Below, in pieces: positions 5,530 to 7,913 of a stretch of 7,913 nucleotides of DNA. Location: assembly GCF_019424165.1 (NCBI RefSeq), contig NZ_JAHZAA010000013.1, positions 21,135 to 29,047 of the forward strand. Reading direction: 5' to 3'. A program made the position numbers and the translations under genes. A model generated the notes under the pieces. The model searched no databases. It had not been told where the DNA came from and worked only from the letters and a program-made list of their open reading frames with translations. Numbering within the stretch: position 1 is the stretch's first letter; every line of letters starts with the position of its first letter. Origin of the DNA: Desulfovibrio sp. GTDB taxonomy: Bacteria > Desulfobacterota > Desulfovibrionia > Desulfovibrionales > Desulfovibrionaceae.

Positions 5530-6081
5530 ATGAAGACATCCAAAATAGCTTCCACCACCGCGGCTCTTGCTCTTGTGGCCCTGCTTGGCACCGCCGGCAT
5601 AGCCAGCGCCCAGCACGGCAACCCCTCCGGTCCTCACATGGGCCCGCACATGAACATGACCACAGAACAGATGAACGCCATGGACAGCATCCATAAGGAA
5701 TTCGGCCCCAAGATGCAGCCCCTGCTGCAGCAGAAGTACGGCAAGCAGGCCGAGATCAACGCCCTGCTCTATCAGGGAGTAAAGGCCGATGATCCCAGAA
5801 TTCAGGCCCTGCAGAAAGACGTGAAGGATGTGGACGGCAAGCTGTACCAGCTTGATGCCGCCATGCGCAAGCAGATGCAGGACAAGGGCTTGCCTTACAT
5901 GGGCGCTCACGGCATGGGACGCGGCATGATGGGCGATTGCCCCGGCATGAGCGGGCGCGGCATGGGACGCGGCATGGGCCACGGCGGCCAGGGCATGCAC
6001 GGCCAGGGTCACGGTATGGGCCATGGCACGCACGGCACCATGGATCAGAATGCCGCTACCCCTGACGCCAAGCAGAACTAA
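5530..6081 (+). CDS. zraP: ZraP/CpxP-like periplasmic metal-binding protein with Met/His-rich tail
   Basis: This is a 183-residue exported protein, longer than E. coli ZraP (141). The signal peptide covers 1-27 with cleavage after ASA. A short His/Met-rich start (PHMGPHMNM, 35-43) leads into MTTEQMNAM, a variant of the LTxxQ motif of the ZraP/CpxP/Spy group. A helical region of about 44-118 follows and should form the hooked dimer. The tail, 124-171, contains 10 Met, 6 His, many Gly and one Cys (137) in GMGRGM and GHG units. E. coli ZraP binds zinc, acts as a periplasmic chaperone and damps ZraS signalling. The Met-rich tail here also suggests Cu(I) or Ag(I). AAAGGA precedes the ATG. It is the last gene of the sigma-54-driven operon, divergent from its likely two-component regulators. 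An 18-bp direct repeat is found within the tail coding sequence. Confidence 0.85.
   Translation: MKTSKIASTTAALALVALLGTAGIASAQHGNPSGPHMGPHMNMTTEQMNAMDSIHKEFGPKMQPLLQQKYGKQAEINALLYQGVKADDPRIQALQKDVKDVDGKLYQLDAAMRKQMQDKGLPYMGAHGMGRGMMGDCPGMSGRGMGRGMGHGGQGMHGQGHGMGHGTHGTMDQNAATPDAKQN
5911..5976 (+). repeat. 18-bp direct repeat in the ZraP-like tail
   Basis: GGCATGGGACGCGGCATG occurs at 5911-5928 and again at 5959-5976, exactly 48 bp (16 codons) apart. Both encode GMGRGM. The identity at DNA level, including synonymous positions, suggests recent duplication or slippage growth of the Met-rich tail. Confidence 0.8.
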
Positions 6082-6343
6082 AACAGCCCCTTTATTTAGA
6101 GCCTCCTTGCAACCCCAAACCCTCCAGCCGTCGGGCGGTTGTTACACCCAGCCGCCCGGCGCCGGAGCAGCGCAAGTTGCCTGCGCGTCCTCCGGCGAAA
6201 ACCATAAGCCCTTTTCCTGAAAAACATCTCTTCCCAAACAGATGTTCCCGCAGCAGACTTCCCCCATGCGGCCGGGGCTGAACGACCCGCAAAAGACGCC
6301 CCGGCCGAAACAGAACACGCAGAACATACCCACACTCCAAGAC
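6082..6343 (+). other. Structured non-coding 3' region after the ZraP-like gene
   Basis: No convincing gene lies here. Two clear inverted repeats are seen. One has arms 6129-6138 and 6152-6161 (10 pairs with one G-T wobble, 13-nt loop). The other is perfect, CGGCCGGGGC at 6269-6278 and GCCCCGGCCG at 6298-6307, with a 19-nt loop. Neither is followed by a T-run. The stretch ends at the strong terminator at 6344-6384. It is probably the 3' untranslated region of the operon mRNA and may yield a small RNA. Short frames here on both strands lack ribosome binding sites. Confidence 0.5.
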
Positions 6344-6384
6344 ATGAAAAGGCCGTGAATCCCTGAAATTCACGGCCTTTTCAT
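6344..6384. terminator. Strong bidirectional rho-independent terminator
   Basis: ATGAAAAGGCCGTGAAT (6344-6360) pairs perfectly over 17 bp with ATTCACGGCCTTTTCAT (6368-6384), with a 7-nt loop. The symmetrical A-run and T-run flank the GC part of the stem, so it can stop transcripts from the ZraP-like operon on the plus strand and from the 6535-7071 gene on the minus strand. Confidence 0.9.
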
Positions 6385-6534
6385 TTGCAAAGCAGAAAGC
6401 CAGAACAGCTCTGTAGCGCCGCATGCGGTACGGCGCGCCGCATCGCGGCAGGCTGCCTGCCTGAAAACGCGTCTTCAGACAGGGAATATCCTTGAAATAC
6501 AGTCTGCTTCAAGGACAATCTGCTCTAAACCTTT
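6385..6534. other. Gene-free stretch with minor hairpins
   Basis: No gene is seen. The palindrome-rich segment CGGCGCGCCG and the inverted repeat GGCAG/CTGCC are present. A further 8-bp inverted repeat, TCCTTGAA (6489-6496) and TTCAAGGA (6508-6515), lies just past the stop of the minus-strand gene and may be a weak terminator for it, though no T-run follows on that strand. Confidence 0.35.
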
Positions 6535-7071
6535 CTAAGCGTTATAATCACCACGGTTGAATTTGAACTTTTCTGTGGCGGCAAGCACCTCCAGATTGTT
6601 CACCAGGGTATCCAGGCCGGGGTTTTGCCCGCGCAGGCCCGCGGTATTTTCTTTCAGGGCGCTTACCTGTCCGTCAATGCCCTGCAACAGGGCATATGCC
6701 TCGCGCAAAGAGCCTCCCCTGCCGGCATCACCCAGGGTGCTGACGTAAGAGTCCCACATATCAAGAGTACCCGAAGCCTGGGTAAAAGCTTCGCGCAGCA
6801 CATCCTCATGCGGGTCCACGTCATTGTTTTCGCCGGTAACGCCCAGCAGCATCTGGCTTATCATGGAAGCCTGCGATGCCTGGGCCGCCTGCATGCCCTG
6901 CCCGCCGGAAACGGTTCCGGCGGAAGAGAAGGTCCCTGCGCCGCCCAGCCCAAGCTGCTCGGCCAGAGCGGCTTCAAAACCGGCTCCCTGCCCGGCGGGC
7001 TTGTGGGCCGTACCGGCGGACTGCTCCTGCTGGCGCAGCAGGGCTGCCAGTTGTTCGTTATTAATCTTCAT
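6535..7071 (-). CDS. Uncharacterised 178-residue protein
   Basis: I do not recognise a named family. The ATG at 7069-7071 was chosen because GGAGG lies four bases upstream; a longer frame to 7098 lacks such a site. The N-terminus (MKINNEQLAALLRQQEQ) looks helical. A Gly/Ala/Gln/Ser-rich linker covers about 20-75, then a mostly helical, acidic C-terminal half (VDPHEDVLREAF onward) ends in KFKFNRGDYNA. There is no signal peptide, transmembrane helix, Cys or metal motif. It is therefore probably cytoplasmic, or exported by a non-Sec route, and it resembles coiled-coil or secretion-related accessory proteins only in general composition. It appears to be a single-gene unit between the bidirectional terminator and the Usp gene. 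Nothing links it to the Zra-type system apart from position. Confidence 0.75.
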   Translation of the reverse strand: MKINNEQLAALLRQQEQSAGTAHKPAGQGAGFEAALAEQLGLGGAGTFSSAGTVSGGQGMQAAQASQASMISQMLLGVTGENNDVDPHEDVLREAFTQASGTLDMWDSYVSTLGDAGRGGSLREAYALLQGIDGQVSALKENTAGLRGQNPGLDTLVNNLEVLAATEKFKFNRGDYNA

Positions 7072-7203
7072 GTCGCCTCCAGGGTTGGCGTTCCGCATTT
7101 TGCCGCATTTAATGCAAAAATGCTGCCAAGGCTCTTCCAGCCTTAATTACCTGTTTTTATGGCATCCCCTTGCACCGGAAGAGGAAAATTTTTCCGCACG
7201 CCA

Positions 7204-7232
7204 AACATATGCCCTGCGAAATGTCTTGTCTA
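7204..7232 (-). promoter_or_regulatory. Possible sigma-70-like promoter for the 178-aa protein gene
   Basis: On the minus strand, TAGACA (7232-7227, 5 of 6) and TATGTT (7209-7204, 4 of 6) are 17 bp apart. The predicted start is near 7197, giving a leader of about 125 nt. The -10 is weak, so the call is tentative. Confidence 0.3.
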
Positions 7233-7254
7233 TTGCTGTAAAAAAACCTAAAAT
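7226..7254 (+). promoter_or_regulatory. Possible sigma-70-like promoter for the Usp gene
   Basis: TTGTCT (7226-7231, 4 of 6) and TAAAAT (7249-7254, 5 of 6) are separated by 17 bp. The predicted start is near 7261, giving a leader of about 105 nt that contains the small inverted repeat CCGCCG-CA-CGGCGG at 7286-7299. Its -35 box overlaps that of the minus-strand candidate. Confidence 0.4.
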
Positions 7255-7365
7255 TTCACAAAGATCACCGTCAGCAGTCCTGAAACCGCCGCACGGCGGC
7301 AAAACATGGTTGTGGAGACTGTATCTTTACTAACCTTAGCATCCCACGGGGAACAGGAGCTTGCC

Positions 7366-7806
7366 ATGAAGGAAATCAAAAAGATTCTTTGCGCGGTAGA
7401 CCTCTCCGAACACAGCAAGGATGTGGCCGAATATGCAGTTCTGCTTGCGAAGGGCTTTAACGCAAGTGTTGTGGTTGTTTACACTGCGCCTTCGCTGAGT
7501 CAGTATGTGGGCTTTCATGTGCCCCCCAACACCATCGAAAACTTTGTGGGCGAAATAGTGTCCGGCGCCGAAAAATCCATGGAATCTTTCGTAGCCGAAA
7601 ATTTCGCCGGAGTCGAATCCACTGGCAAGGTTCTCATCGGCTACGCGGCTGAAGAAATTCTGGCGCACGCACATGAGGAAAAAGTAGACATCATCGTTAT
7701 GGGAACCCACGGCCGCAAGGGCATTGACCGCATTCTTTTCGGTTCGGTAGCCGAAAAGGTGGTAAAAAACGCCGATATGCCCGTGCTGACAGTGCGTCCC
7801 AGCTAG
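7366..7806 (+). CDS. Universal stress protein, UspA family, ATP-binding type
   Basis: This is a 146-residue single Usp domain of normal family length. The start ATG at 7366 is supported by AGGAG seven bases upstream; the frame extends further up to 7306 but without such a site. The N-terminal strand KKILCAVDLS (5-14) has the conserved Asp12. The C-terminal GTHGRKGIDRILFGS (113-127) fits the ATP-binding pattern G-x2-G-x9-G-S exactly, and it is followed by the last strand MPVLTVRPS. Such proteins are cytoplasmic dimers that bind ATP and are raised under starvation, redox or other stress; the precise role is rarely known. It appears to be transcribed alone. No terminator is evident in the remaining 107 bases. 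Confidence 0.92.
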   Translation: MKEIKKILCAVDLSEHSKDVAEYAVLLAKGFNASVVVVYTAPSLSQYVGFHVPPNTIENFVGEIVSGAEKSMESFVAENFAGVESTGKVLIGYAAEEILAHAHEEKVDIIVMGTHGRKGIDRILFGSVAEKVVKNADMPVLTVRPS

Positions 7807-7913
7807 GCAGCCGAAGCCCTTTGCCCCGCCTTCACGCAGACGGCGCGAGTACACGGCAGTGCTGCGCATCTTTGCCGCAGAATGTCCCACCCGGGCCGCG
7901 TCTCCATACAGGG

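Noticed and set aside
4819..6033. A 404-codon open frame on the minus strand, antisense to the whole small-gene operon, rich in His and Ala
   Set aside because: It runs opposite four well-supported frames with good ribosome binding sites, and its His/Ala richness is the mirror of Met/Gly codons on the other strand. No ribosome binding site or domain supports it.
6242..6358. A 38-codon plus-strand frame starting at ATG 6242
   Set aside because: No Shine-Dalgarno precedes it, and it ends inside the terminator stem.
6092..6424. Minus-strand frames of 67-110 codons between the ZraP-like gene and the terminator
   Set aside because: They cross the strong terminator or the hairpins, lack ribosome binding sites and encode no recognisable domain; RNA structure explains the region better.

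Overview
The window looks like chromosome from a sulfate-reducing deltaproteobacterium of the Desulfovibrio type. This is inferred from gene style (sigma-54 activator, ZraP-like Met/His-rich periplasmic protein, SHOCT protein, single-domain Usp) and from fairly GC-rich codon use. It is not proven: no rRNA or other phylogenetic marker is present. I see no mobile element with a transposase, no tRNA or rRNA, and no CRISPR array.

Layout. Positions 1-678 (+) hold the C-terminal part of an alkaline-phosphatase-superfamily membrane transferase or hydrolase (LtaS/MdoB-like), cut by the window edge. It overlaps tail to tail with dgkA (656-1021, -). On the minus strand, dgkA follows a sigma-54-dependent response regulator (1063-2424) and a membrane histidine kinase (2476-4497), so the probable operon is kinase, regulator, dgkA. 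From 4498 to 4801 lies a divergent control region. It has a sigma-70-like promoter for the kinase operon, a pair of direct repeats 31 bp apart, a perfect 13-bp palindrome, and a near-consensus -24/-12 sigma-54 promoter pointing right.

The sigma-54 promoter leads into a run of small envelope genes on the plus strand. These are a one-helix SHOCT protein (4802-5026), a tiny exported Gly/His-rich peptide (5086-5283), a possible 51-aa ORF with a good ribosome binding site (5314-5469), and a ZraP/CpxP-like periplasmic protein with a Met/His/Gly-rich tail (5530-6081). A structured non-coding stretch of about 260 nt follows, ending in a very strong bidirectional terminator (6344-6384). Further right are an unrecognised 178-aa protein (6535-7071, -) and a universal stress protein (7366-7806, +), with possible back-to-back promoters between them.

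How it fits together. The centre reads as a Zra-type envelope or metal stress circuit. The kinase senses something in the periplasm, the regulator activates RNA polymerase with sigma-54, and the divergent operon delivers periplasmic metal-binding or chaperone proteins. The most striking point is that the kinase carries a Met/His/Gly-rich insert in its periplasmic sensor domain that resembles the tail of the target protein. Sensor and effector may therefore bind the same metal (the Met richness suggests Cu(I) or Ag(I) at least as much as Zn) or contact each other. dgkA at the end of the regulatory operon, facing a transferase whose relatives release diacylglycerol, adds a possible lipid-recycling arm.
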